From Piper betle (taxonomy: Eukaryota > Streptophyta > Magnoliopsida > Piperales > Piperaceae), in NCBI GenBank assembly GCA_033002965.1, contig JAURVB010012978.1, forward strand, positions 1-64,000: a stretch of 64,000 nucleotides of DNA. Reading direction: 5' to 3'. The position numbers and the translations under genes were made by a program. Each line of letters begins with the position of its first letter. The first letter of the stretch is position 1. The notes beneath the pieces are model-generated. The model ran no database searches. It saw only the letters and a program-made list of their open reading frames with translations, and had not been told where the DNA came from. Positions 15,430-26,812 of this stretch are shown one piece after another.

Positions 15430-15990
15430 TGTGCAAATTATTGGCTATGCTTCACAAAGTTGGAACAAATTCACTTCAGCTCCGACGGGATGTGCAAATT
15501 ATTGGTGATGCTTCACAATTTTTTTCATTGCTGATTTGGGATACATGATCAAATTCGTATGTCAAATTTGATGTTATGTGCTGTGCAAATTCATATGTGC
15601 TGTTCAAATTAGTATGTCAAATTTTTCATAAATTACTATGTGGTGTGCAAATTCGTATGTCAAATTTTTCTGTGCAAAAAATTGTGTTATTCTGTGCAAA
15701 ATTCGATTGTGCTGTGCAAATATGGCTTGAGCTATGCAAATTTGCACAACACAATTTTGGTCATGTGTCCAAATTGCTTGAGCTGTGCGAATTTTTTCAT
15801 TTTGTTTATGCGTCCAAATTACTTGAGCTGTGCAAATTGTCAAAGGGAAGATTGGTTGTGTTGTGCAAATTATTGTGCTCTGCAAATTACATGCTGTGTA
15901 AATTGTCGTATTGTGCAAATTATTGGTGTTGTGCAAATTATTAGTGCGTGCAAATTTGCCTACTCTTCTAAACGAGATTGTGCAAATTGT
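15430..15990. repeat. Irregular array of TGTGCAAATT motifs
   Basis: Around 16 occurrences of (TG)TGCAAATT or one-mismatch forms at irregular 12-60 bp spacing, all on the same strand. The long plus-strand ORF across it (15576-15944) simply translates the repeat and is not a gene. Confidence 0.7.
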
Positions 15991-16247
15991 TTGTATATCA
16001 AATGTTGTATTTATGATATTGAGGTATGGTGATAATAAATTATGATGTTCTTTTATACTTGTATTAAATTATAAATTTATGTATTTGTGTTGAAAAATTA
16101 TATAATTATGTATTTCAGGTATTTATGTTATGAGTTGTAAAATTGTTATATATGACTAATTTAGACCTATTCAGGTCAATTCAACTGAACCGATTTCGAT
16201 TCCAACTTCATCAAAAACCGATTCCGATTCCGATTTATGCAACCATG

Positions 16248-17561
16248 CTTGAACATAGAAGAATGCAATTTCAAGTAAGACAAAGACAAAATGAATTTTA
16301 CCTTCTATACAATACAAATATATCAAGCTTGATTATGTTTTTTTAATATTACAGCCAGTCAAATAAGAAGCATTGGCTTAAAAGAAGAACAACTCAGTAA
16401 GCAAGTTTTTCTAAGGACGCCAGTCCAAGTCACTTTGCTGGAAAAGCAGCTGCTGGGGTAGACAATTTTCCATGCATTTTAGTCTGCATATTAGAATCAC
16501 AATCACAAATAACATGGTTTCTCCAAAACAGCTATGTTGTGAGATATTGACAAACCTTTGCAGAAATCTCGCGGAAGATGGATTAATAGTAGTTTACCAT
16601 ACTGTTATGTTTTATAATTATAAGAATGGCAAAGCAAGGATCAAGGTTTGTTTAAACTATTAGTAATTTTTTTATTTAACAATATATGGATAATATAATA
16701 TTAATTTAGTTTATTCAACCCAACTCTTGCTCTATTATAATTTATTATCAATTAAAGAAAATATCATTTATATTTTTATAAAAAAAATTAAAAACAATTC
16801 ATTATATAAAACAAACTAGATCTTAAAATTTACGACAATGAAACTTGAAAAAGACCAATATTCGACTCGACTCAAACTTGATCACATTTGATTCAAAACC
16901 CAAATTAAAATAATTTAACTCAAAATCATATAATTTGAAACTCAATTTATTTATCAAATAAGACAAATTTGAGTTGGGCAAAAATCAACTCGGCAGCACA
17001 GCCCCAACGCTAAAGAACTCCTTCACTCTTTGGTTTTACATGCTGCGCCCAATTATCGCCTCACATCTGCTCTCAAAGGGAGGCCATAGTCTCCTTGGCA
17101 AAGACGTGTTCTGAGCTTCAGATATTTAAGTGCACCAGACAGCATTAATCAAATTAGACTACTGATTCAACCAATAATGAATGCAATGACAGCTTTTGCG
17201 CTTTTTGATGTGAAGTCACAGAAGATGTTCACTGGATATGTTCCGAACTTAAAACTGGCTGTCTTCAGATTATTTTGTTCATGCTCATATTACCTATACC
17301 ATATACTGTCCAATAGAGCAAGAGTGAACACTCGGAACAAGAAGACAAGGCCAATTTCGTCATACTCATAAAACATTCGTAAAGCTTATACAAGCTCACA
17401 GCAACAACTTCAAAACTGTCTTGATTTATTAGCAGATCCCACAAGAAGGGCAAGCATATATACAATACCATATAACATTAAGAGCTGGAGACTTCGATTA
17501 CCTCGTAGCATACGTTCATCACTTTTCATATGAACAGTACAAGTACTCTCTCATACAGACT
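16248..17561. other. Intergenic region downstream of the DJ-1 gene
   Basis: AT-rich, with short ORFs (16472-16663, 17177-17371) that show no recognisable family. The part next to 17561 should contain the 3' UTR of the minus-strand DJ-1 transcript. Confidence 0.45.
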
Positions 17562-20094
17562 TCATATAAACACCAGGGTTTTGGCAAGCTCAATCGCTTT
17601 CTCACGGCCAAATAGCTTCTCAACTATTGAGAGTGAAAATTCCATGGCTGTGCCAGGACCTCTGCTGGTAATAAGATTACCATCAACAACCACTCTATTC
17701 TCAACTTCACTTTGATCGGAGAGCTTGTCGCACATAGGTGGAAATGCTGTCGCTTTCTTCCCCTGAAATAATAACGCATGACATCAATTTTTTTAAGTGG
17801 ATAGGTCAATGCCTCATACAAGAAATATCAAGGTGTTCCATGTAATGGCTAAATTCACCTCAAGTAAACCATGGGGCTCGAGGACAAAAGCAGGGGATGC
17901 ACAAATAGCTCCATACAATTTGTTCGCTTCTCTTTGTTTCTTCAGCAAATTAACTAATTTCCGACAACTAGAGAATGCTTTTGCACCACCAAGCCCTCCC
18001 TGCAAAACAAACAAAAAGAAATGGATAAAAACAACCAAAAATCATAACCCTAAATTAGCTCAACAAAACAATAATGAAGACCAGGAATTTAAATGACTTA
18101 CAGGCAGAAGAATGAGATCATGCTGAAGCTCTGCAGCCTCATCAAAAAGCATATCAGCAACTATTTTCACCTTTCTGGATGCCACTATATCAAGTGTCTC
18201 TTCAATAGAAGCAACCACTACACTAGCTCCTGCCCTCCGAAGGATATCAATTATTATGATAGCTTCCATTTCCTCGGACCCATGTGCAATTGGGACAAGA
18301 ATCTGTTATGAAAATGCTTAAACAGTCATTAACTGTTTAAAACAATTTGCCATCAATAGTTAGAATACCAAATCTCATGGTTATAACATTGTCGGCCTAC
18401 TATTTATGTAAATAACCATCAACAAATCAACAATAAAAATTATGCATCAAATACTATCACACAATCATATAAAGACAAAGTTTTCAGTAGGAGTGTGATT
18501 AAATTATATAGACAGAATTCATGGACAATGTATATCAAAATGAGACTTATTTCAAAGCAGAAGTTAGATGAGATTCATGAGAACACCATCATAACTACTT
18601 TCCCTACTTAGCATCAAAATAATATAAGATGCCCATAAGTAATGAATTTGATGTGAATACCATAACAACAACTTATCAAACGTAGCAGCAAAATAATATA
18701 AGATGTCCATAAGTTTAAATGTATTGACTCAGGGGAAAATTTCCCTTGACCTTGATACGAAAGATGGGGGCATATTATCTCTTAAAAAGTGTTCAGCATT
18801 AAATAGGTAAAAGCAATGTTCATTTAAGGTATAAGCTATATAAGCAGTATAGGCGACTTAATAGTCTACAACTAAAAATTACAACTTACTTGTGGAGTTT
18901 TGTTGAACGTCCATTCCATAGGATTAAATTCTTTCATGGTATATTTTCCAATTTCGGGACGCATCACCTAAATAAAAACCAAACCAAAAAACACAATCAG
19001 TAAGAGGCCAACACCATCTGTACGTTAAAAATTAAGGAAATACAAATCCGACAGTCTGATACATACAAACTCATGTCCCTAAATGATAAAGCTTCTATCT
19101 TTAGCAACATAGCATACCATTATAGCACAAATGCTCAACGAAACCGTTTTAACAGATGTCAGAGACTCAGAGAATTTATTGCGAGCAACATAAAATCGTA
19201 AAATGTTCATTGAGTTATCTTGCTATCACAAGACGCAAATGTTCAAGCAAAGCCATTTTACTGAGATACACGATAAATAACTGTGAGCAACATAAGACAG
19301 TAAGCTGTTCATCGAGTTATCATCTATACAGTTCAATTCATGCAATAGAAGTAACTAAGTAACAATTTCAGAACAAAGAATAGCACATTACCATCGGACC
19401 CGCAACTTCATCAGCCTTCTCCTTCCCATACAGCTCTGCTACCAACGCCACCGCAAACTCCATCGTCGTACCAGGTCCCCTACTAGTCACCACCCGCCCA
19501 TCCTTCACAACCCTCTCCTCAACCACCTTCACCTCTGCCGGCAACTTCTCCATCCACGACGGATAACACGTTGCCTGCCCCCCAAAAAACATCCAAACTT
19601 TTCAACACCAAAAAACCTAAAAAATCAAATCTTTGCTCAAAAATCCTCACCTTCAACCCATCGAGCAGACCCAGAGGCCCCAGGACAGCCGCCGGCGACG
19701 CGCAGATCGCACTATACACCCGCCCCTCCGCCGCATGCTTCTTCAAGATGCCCTCAAGAACCTTGCACTCCCTCAGATTCTTCGCACCGGGCATCCCTCC
19801 CTATACCAGAAGAACAATCAGAAAAAAAAAGGAAGCAAATTGAACGATCAGCCATTAAAGTATTGTCCATACGGGGAGGGAGATGAGGTTGAAGTGGGAG
19901 TGAGAGAGGTCGGAGACGAGGGCGTCGGCGAGGAGGGTGAGGCCCCAGGTGGCGTCGATGCGGGGGAAGTCGTGGACGGAGGCGACGACCACTTCGGCGC
20001 CGGCCCGGCGGAGGACGTCGGTAATGACGGCGGCCTCGATGGGCTCGGTGCCGTTGGCGACGGGGAGGAGGACCTTCTTGGGCGGCGCCGCCAT
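17562..20094 (-). CDS. DJ-1/PfpI family protein with two tandem domains (DJ-1 homolog A/B type)
   Basis: Seven exons on the minus strand with GT-AG borders: 19873-20094, 19651-19800, 19392-19574, 18890-18967, 18102-18302, 17859-17999, 17562-17762. They join in one frame to 391 residues, the size of plant DJ-1A/B proteins. Each half is a full DJ-1 domain: domain 1 about residues 6-190, domain 2 about 212-391. Each has the nucleophile-elbow cysteine in AICASPA (Cys107 and Cys311) and a GxxE-type glutamate near its start (NGTEPIEA; HGSEEMEA). Both domains carry a SRGPGT-MEF motif. Family members are cytosolic/nuclear (sometimes plastid) glyoxalase-like or stress-protection proteins; the exact activity is not provable here. 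The chosen ATG (20094) gives MAAPPKKVLLPVANG; an in-frame ATG at 20223 exists but its extension is unlike the family. Intact, no frameshift. Confidence 0.95.
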
Positions 20095-20239
20095 TGGATG
20101 TGGAGAGGAGGAGAAGTTTGGATAAGACGAAGCTTGAGGAGCTTGGGAGAGACATGGGTGCGTATAACAAGGTGGCCCCCATGGACGGCCATTTTTGAGA
20201 GTTGAGCTGCCTGGTTCGACCAACTGGCCGAGTCTGCTA

Positions 20240-21385
20240 TATGGCTCCCAAAATATAATCGCAGGTAGGTGGCGGTGGTTCGATTAATTCTTGATTAAGC
20301 ATGAATTAATTCGATGTTGAATATGAAAATATTAAAATATGAATCTAAAATTGAATCTATACAGATTCTTTGTCGGCTTTGTTTAATTTGATAAATCATG
20401 ATAGATAAAAATAAAAAACGATTTGAAAAAAAATTATAATTTTTTTTTCAAGGGAAAATTTTTTTGTAAAGCATCTTTCTCAATTTCTTTTATATTTTTA
20501 GAAAAATAATTGTGAAAGAGAGGAAAACTATTTTCTTTACTCACTTTTTTTACGAACTAAATAATCAATAGCACAATGGAAGTACAATTCTCTTATGCTT
20601 TCTTTCTTTCTTTCTTTTTTTCACAATCCAAGTAAACTAGTAGATAAAGGTTTTTCATCATAGGTGGGAACACTTGTTAAGTAAATTGAGCTTAGGTTTG
20701 TTTAGTTCTAAGTTTGTTAACTTCAAATTTATTACTATTTGAGTTTATAAAAACTATCAACTGTTACAACTTGCGGGAACATGTGTATAAAAGTATTAAA
20801 AAGCTTGCAAATCTTAATTTAAAATTATTATAATGTTCTTTTTATTTTTGTAATTTAAAGTGACTAAAAGACTGAGTTTGGATTCAAGATGAGTCGAGCA
20901 AAATATAATTGTAGTTTAAAAACTCGAATCTCAGATTCGATTTGGTCATGTCATGGAGTAGATTGATTTAGAGTGAATTATATTTATTTTTTAATTATAT
21001 AAATAAACAAGTATATAAAATTAGTATATATTATTTTTTTTGACACTTGAAATTTATAAATATATAATTATATTGTTTAAAAATATTGACTAGGCTAATT
21101 TAAATAATAATAATAATATATCTTGATTGATTTTAATACATAATGACTTGGAGAGTTAACTATTAGATCAATTATTATAGTCATTTATGGAGTTTTACTC
21201 GGTAAATTATAAAATCGAGTTGATTTGAAAATTTTATAGAGTAAAAAAACATTTTAAAATTATGAATGTAACATCTCAATTTTCTTTTGTTGTCGAAATC
21301 GAAATTTTATTGAGTGGGCATCAAGCCAAATCTAGCTTAAATGAGTCCTATACTGTTTCGTTTAGGCTTAGAGAAAAAAATACAA
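20240..21385. other. AT-rich intergenic DNA upstream of the DJ-1 gene
   Basis: No coding sequence. Contains a short TTTC repeat near 20602-20620 and generally featureless AT-rich DNA. The stretch just above 20094 should contain the DJ-1 promoter and 5' UTR. Confidence 0.5.
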
Positions 21386-21668
21386 TGTTGGCGTGAAGAG
21401 GAATATGATAAAGGATTGAGTCCAAATGCGCCGTTTTTTACACTACCACGTGTCTCTAAAAAGACTGATATTGGTGTGGAGAGGAATATGATAAAGGATT
21501 GAGTCTAAATGTGCCCCACGTACGAGGGGGAGACCGTTCTTTGCACTACCACGTGTCTCTAAAAAAGACAGACGTTGGTGTGGAGAAGAATATGATAAAG
21601 GATTGAGTCGAAATGTGCCTCACGTGCTAGGGGTTCTCTCTGCACTACCACATGTCTCTTAAAAAGAC
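21386..21668. repeat. Three tandem copies of an 80-105 bp unit containing CACGTG
   Basis: Copies begin near 21386, 21467 and 21571. Each has TTGGYGTG(A/G)AGA, AATATGATAAAGGATTGAGT and ends ACTACCACGTGTCTCT followed by AAAAAGAC (third copy ACATGTC). The second and third also share a CCACGTACGAGG/TCACGTGCTAGG insert missing from the first. Confidence 0.85.
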
Positions 21669-21719
21669 AATGGTTAGACGGCGTTACTTCCGGTTCGTCG
21701 GTTTCTTTTGTTTCTAGAC

Positions 21720-22160
21720 CAACCCTTTTGGCCGCCGCATTCCAAACCACAGAGGACATCGACCCCCTCCTCCAGCTCTCCTTCCCCACCCCCTCCCTCT
21801 ACAGCTCGTCCACCCATTTCCTCTAAAGAAGATCCCGACTTTGCCCTTCCCCTTATCCCTTCCTCCTTCCCCGCCGTCGTCGATGGCTGCTGCCGGACAC
21901 CTACCCCTGCCTCCGGCTGCTCTCCGATCGGGACGCCGCCTTGGAGCTCGCCTTCGACGACCACCGGAAATACAAGTGGACGGCAGATGTCAAAGGCTGC
22001 AGCTGGGTGGAGAAGCAGCACAAGCTCGTGGTTGAGGTAAAGGCTGGGAAGGTAGAGGGGAAGGGCTTCAAGTGGAGAGCCGAGGTCAAGGAGGAGGGAG
22101 CTGACGGTCCGATTACAAGACCTACACTTCCTAGTCCACGTTTTTCTAGAGGTTATTAGG
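21720..22160 (+). pseudogene. Possible BAG-family (BAG7-like) gene fragment
   Basis: The plus strand reads LLSDRDAALELAFDDHRKYK, then WTADVKGCSW, HKLVVEVKAGKVEGKGFKW, and DGPITR in one frame (about 21918-22130). Repeated K(Y/F)KW-(T/R)AEVK blocks followed by GPITR resemble the region after the N-terminus of plant BAG7-type chaperone regulators, from memory of the family. Upstream, a plus-strand frame with LLQLSFPTPSLYSSSTHF is interrupted by a stop near 21822. There is no BAG domain, IQ motif or start in frame. It looks like a truncated pseudogene; the family name is tentative. Confidence 0.4.
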
Positions 22161-22254
22161 GATACGGTATGGCCATCTCGGTGTATATCCTTGTTCAATT
22201 GCTTTTTTAGCTGATTTTGGTGTATATTTTTTTCATCCGGTGGTTAGAGGTACT

Positions 22255-22840
22255 AATTGAGCAAGCGAGCCGAGTTTAACATGTGTTCGAACTCGCTTGA
22301 ATAGTTCGAAACTTGTTCAAATGTAACTCGAGATCGAACGAGTTTTTGATATACATGCTCGAGTTTGACTCGAATATCTTTTATGTACTTGAGCTCGACT
22401 CGAGCTCGAATATACTTAAACTGTTTAATTTTTATGAGTTCGTTTATTAGCTCAAAACCAACTCGATTAAAAGTCAAAAATACCTCACTTAAAAAAAAGG
22501 CCAATGTGGTTTAAACTCACAACCTTAAACTCATCAAGGTGAATACTTACCATTTTAACTATCTTACTTTTTTGTTATTATATTTCATATAATATATATA
22601 TATAAATATAATATAATATAAAGACTATATTATTATATTATTTTATCGAGTCGAGTTCGAGTTACAACCGAGTCGAGTCGAGTCGAACACGACCTTACTC
22701 AAGCTCGGCTCATAAGATTCGAGTCCGAGTCGAGTTCGAGTCGAGTTTAAGTTGAGCATTTAAATATCGAGTTTCGCGTGAGTCAAGCCGAGCCGAACGC
22801 TAAATGCTCACCGAGCTGGCTCGCTTAATTAAGCAACCCT
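22255..22840. mobile_element. Short element rich in TCGAG motifs
   Basis: The left side has GAGCAAGCGAGCCGAG and the right side, read inwards, TTAATTAAGCGAGCCAGCTCG, forming imperfect inverted ends. The interior is GAGTCGAGTTCGAG-type text with a (TA)n-like run near 22590-22615. This matches the general look of short hAT-type elements; borders are approximate and no clean target duplication was found. Confidence 0.45.
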
Positions 22841-22923
22841 ATCGATGGCTTTCTTTTTCCACTGTATGCTTCCCATAACAAGTTTTGTGGTAATTTGAGA
22901 TGCAATATGAGTGTTGTTGTGTG

Positions 22924-23801
22924 CAGAGTTGCCGGAATCGGCCGATTCGAATCGGATCGGCAGCGTGCCGATCCGATTTCGGGGCCGAATCGGTCGGCCC
23001 CGAATCGGAGCCGAACTCGCCCGATTCACCCCGATTCCGACCGAGTTGACTCCGATTCGGAATCGGGGTGAATCGGGAAGAATCGGTTTTTTGATAAATT
23101 ACTAAAATACCCTAGGTATGATATTTATTAAATTATTTAAGCATGGGTAAAATGGTAATTTTGATTTCAAAACCTAAAATCGCTCCCCCACCCGCCGCCG
23201 CTCGTCCGCCCTCCGCCGCCGCGTTTCCGCCTCCGCCGTGCGTCCCCGACTCCGGGCTCGCCGCCGACCGGGCTGCGACCTCGCCTCCGACCTCGCAACG
23301 TCGCCGCCGACGTGTGGCCGGACCGAATCGGCTGTGTGACGCACGAATCGCCGCCGACTTCGGGCCGCCGACTGTTCCTCCGACCGGGCTGCCGACATCG
23401 CCGCCGCCCTCACAACCGCGCCTCCGACGTGTGGCCGGCCGACAGTGCAGTGGCCGCGAGACTCGCCGCCGACCGGGCTGCCGACCGCGCCTGGTCAGTG
23501 GCATTCTCGTAATTAAAACTTGACTCGTGTCTGACTCGAGTCAAAAATAATAACTAACTCTAAATAATTCAAAAAAAATCTTAAAAAATATTATAAAATA
23601 TAATATACACAATAATATTAAAATGACATCAATATCTAATTTTTATATATTTATTTTATGAGTTGTCAAATATTATATATAACTGATTTGGATCTATTCA
23701 GACCGATTCAACTGAACCGATTCCTGGCCGATTTAGACCGATTCCGATTCTGATTCCGACTCTCTCGAAAACCGATTCCGATTCCGATTTATGCAACCAT
23801 G
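22924..23801. mobile_element. Non-autonomous hAT-like element (878 bp)
   Basis: Starts CAGAGTTGCCGGAATCGG and ends CCGATTTATGCAACCATG; the last bases reversed (CATGGTTGC) pair with the start (CAGAGTTGC). Flanking 8-bp repeats GTTGTGTG (22916-22923) and GTTGTGTA (23802-23809) match at 7 of 8. These are hAT hallmarks. The GC-rich interior (23170-23500) has proline/arginine-rich ORFs only; then comes a GACTCGTGTCTGACTCGAGT palindromic block. Sister of the copy at 14540-16247. Confidence 0.7.
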
Positions 23802-23809
23802 GTTGTGTA

Positions 23810-24599
23810 TGCGTGTGTTTTTTAATTGTTTTGCAAACAAAATTTTACTTGCAATTGTTATATATTTCTTTTAAGATTTAACAAATACATACAGAAGTAT
23901 AGCATAACCTTCTTTAGTAATATGAAGAAGGAAAACAAATGAATAAAACAATCTTGAATGTCCTCAAACATGAATATGATGATGCTATGCATATGCAAAC
24001 AAAAATGTACTTCTCTGGATATAAAGTAGAGACCACACCATTCAGTTCCTGTTGTCCTTATCATAAACTTAGTTATTTCACAGCATCAAGCATATTCTGA
24101 AAAAAAATCTTTGTATGTTGTTGCCAAATGGGAAGAGAGCATCAAACATGTTCTGACAACGTCAAACATGAAACGGAAAGCAGCGGAGGTTCACGTTCGA
24201 TGAGTTGGGAAAAAAATCAATTGATAAACCCAAAAATAAAAGAGGGCAACCCAATAGGGTTGGTCTAGAAACAAAGGAAACAGAGAACCCGAAGTAACCC
24301 GTCTAACCATTTTTTTTTTTTAGTGATATGTGGTACTGCAAAGAGCCGTGCGAGATGAGAGTTCATCCCCGTACGGGGGCCAGATTTGACTCCAGGATAG
24401 TGTTGTTGCCGTGTAAATGTGGGAAATTGACTTGAAATGAAAACAACGCGCCTTTCCATGACGAAGATACTTATTTTACGTTCTTTCCCATATAGAATAC
24501 GTAGAAGGCGAAAACTATACAAGAATTGGATTTTAAGCAATATATACTAGGTAGATTTCATAAAATATTGAAATAGTTGCACTTTTTGTGGATATTATA
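23810..24599. other. Intergenic DNA with a possible organelle-derived group II intron trace
   Basis: At 24343-24380 the text GAGCCGTGCGAGATGAGAG then TTCATCC-CCGTACGG resembles domain V of plastid or mitochondrial group II introns (consensus type GAGCCGUAYGAG...GUACGGUUC). The surrounding 24120-24540 differs in texture from neighbouring AT-rich DNA and could be a nuclear insertion of organelle DNA. No organelle gene was recognised, so this is a suggestion. Confidence 0.3.
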
Positions 24600-24617
24600 C
24601 ATATATATATATATATA
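24600..24617. repeat. (TA)n microsatellite
   Basis: Nine TA units marking the left border of the next element. Confidence 0.85.
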
Positions 24618-26812
24618 CAAAAATATTATTATGCACTGCAACGTTTGCAGCGTAAGGCAGCACATTTGCAAATCGATCGTTAAATCAAAATCCAACGGAC
24701 GACAACGTTTTTTTCCTTTTTTTGCATGTGCCCTTCCCCACCGGCGGTTTCCGCCGTGCGCCGCCCCAGCCACGCCCCGCCCGCCATCGGCCCCGCCTGG
24801 CCGCTGGCCCCGCCCCCACGACCCTGCGCCTGCGAGCCGCCGTCCCCCACCGCCACACCGTCCGTAGCCACGGCGGCAACCCCCGCGTGGCTTCCCACCC
24901 ACCCCTCCGAGCCGCCACCTTCCTCCCCGCCCAGAGAGCCACCATGCTGCCAACCCCCCGGCGTGTTGCCCCCCTCCTCGGCTTGTGTTCCCCCCCCCTC
25001 CCCGAGCGCCACCGTCCGCCTGTTTCGCCCCACCCCAACCGCCGCCCTGCCCGCCCTGCCCTCACCACCACTCCCCGGCTGCCCGTTTTGCCCCCACCCC
25101 CGCCGCCGCCCCGCACGTCGACCAAGCTCCTCCCAGTCGTCTGCTGCCCTGGCCACCTCACGCTGGCGTCACTTGCTTTACTGCCGGTGGTGGGCGCAAC
25201 AAAACACATGGGCAAAGAAGGAGCGATGGCATTTTCGTAATAAAAATTTGACTCGCTCCTAACTCGAGTCAAATTTACGAAATAAATTTTAAAAATAAAA
25301 TATAATAAAATAAAAACTTGACTTGCTCCTGGCTGGAGTCAATTTTATGAAATAAAATTTTAAAATAAAATAACATAAAATAAAAATTTGACTCGCTCTC
25401 CACTGACGTCGCCTGCTTGCCAACCACCTCCCTGCAGCCACCCACACCCTTACCCCCGCCCCCACACCCGCTGCCCCTGCCCCCACCAGCCCAGGCCCCG
25501 CCTCCTGCCCCCTAACCCCTCCCCGCCCTGCCCCACTCACCCGCTCGCGCCATCTCCCCGCCCCCCAGCCCCGCGTCGTCTTCCCGATCTCGACTGGAGT
25601 CAAATTAAAAAATATTATTTTATATTTTTAATTTATTTCACAATAATTTTTAAATTTTTTAAAAAATACAAAACCATAAAATAAAATATTATAAAATAAA
25701 ACTTGACTCGATCCCGATCTCGACTGGAGTCAAATTAATATTATTGAATAAATTTTTTAAAAAATAATTTCGTAATAAAAACTTGACTCGAGTCGGGATC
25801 AAGTCAATAATATGAAATAAATTTAAAAAATATAAAATAATTTTGTAATAAAAACCCGACTCGATCATGTGCGGGACCGAGTCAAGTTTTTATTACAAAA
25901 TAACTTTATTACCGAATAAATTTTTATTACAAAATAAATTTAAAAAATAAAATAATTCCGTAATAAATTATTTTAACTCGAGTCCGATTAAGTAAAATTT
26001 TTATTACCAAAATACTCTCCCCTGTTTCTTCCTCATTTGTTTTGGCGCGCCACCCCTGCCGGCGACCTTGCCGCAGGCAGCCCGCTGGCCAACAATGTCG
26101 CCGCCTCAGGGCTGGATGGGCTTGCTAGGAAATATGCGGCGCCGGTCTCGTGTGGGACCGAATAAAGTTTTTATTACAAAATTATTTTATTTTTTAAAAT
26201 TTATTTCGTAATATTGACTCGATCTCGTGCGAGATCGAATCAAGTTTTTATTATAAAAAATTTTATTTTTTAAATTTATTTCGTAATATTAACTCGAGTC
26301 TCGAAGACCGAGTAAAGTTTTTATTACAATTTTACCCTCCCTTGTTCCCCCACAACACCCACCACCCCCTCTCTCTTGCCGTGCCACCCCACCGCCGGCC
26401 ACCCGCGGAGGGGGGGAGGAGTTGAGGGAATGGCGAGGGTGGGGCGGCGACTGCGAGCGGGGGGCACATAGGTGGTGGGGAACGCGGACGGGGCCGCGGC
26501 GGGGGCAGGGGGTGGGACCGCGGCGACCGGTCGGGGGGAATCGCGAAGGCGGCTACGAGTGAGGGCAGGGGGCTGGGGCGGAGGCTGCGGCGGCCGGCGG
26601 GGGTGGGGGCAGGGGAGGCCGGCGGGCGCAGCGTCAGCGGCTGGGCAAGGGCAGGGGCGGCCTGTGGGGCGGGGGCAGGGGCGACCGGCGGGACAGGGGC
26701 ATAGGGGCGGCCGGCGGAGTGGGTTTTGTTGGGGGGGGGGCGAGGGGGGATTGATTGTGGACCGTTGGATTAGATGCAACGGTCCACGTTAGGCAGCGCA
26801 TATGCACTGCCA
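24618..26812. mobile_element. (TA)n-bounded element with GC-rich and palindromic AT-rich interior
   Basis: The left end carries CTGCAACGTTTGCAG (palindrome), GGCAGCACATTTGC and ATCCAACGG. The right end, read inwards, carries GGCAGTGCATATGCGCTGCC, GGACCGTTGCATCTAATCC and AACGGTCC. These are diverged inverted repeats of the same end type as 9836-13019. Interior: GC-rich blocks 24720-25200, 25400-25590 and 26330-26760, separated by AT-rich units centred on GACTCGAGT-type palindromes (25210-26320). The long proline/arginine-rich ORFs here occur in several frames at once and are composition artefacts. The right border with the next element is approximate. Confidence 0.6.

Larger units (their letters stand above)
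14540..16247. mobile_element. Non-autonomous hAT-like element, long copy with internal satellites
   Basis: Left part (AATCGGATCGGCAGTGTGC, then GGGGCCGAATCGATCGGC) and right end (CCGATTCCGATTTATGCAACC) match the element at 22924-23801. Shared inner marker: ATGATATTTATTAAATTATT followed by TAAGCATGGG. The left border is approximate and no target duplication was found. The interior holds two private arrays (14900-15370 and 15430-15990), which account for the greater length relative to the 878-bp copy. No coding sequence supported. Confidence 0.6.

Noticed and set aside
15576..16032. Cysteine/asparagine-rich ORFs of 122-130 residues
   Set aside because: They translate the TGTGCAAATT array directly.
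20095..20223. N-terminal extension of the DJ-1 protein from the ATG at 20223
   Set aside because: The extra residues are unlike known DJ-1 leaders, and the ATG at 20094 gives the conserved start and the usual length.
24680..25272. Long overlapping ORFs of 90-195 residues on both strands
   Set aside because: Open in up to six frames because the DNA is GC-rich and stop-poor; compositions are Pro/Arg/Gly/Ala-only and match no family.
26324..26792. ORFs of 106-151 residues on both strands, Pro-rich or Gly-rich
   Set aside because: GC-rich cargo of a (TA)n element; sense and antisense open together, no motifs.
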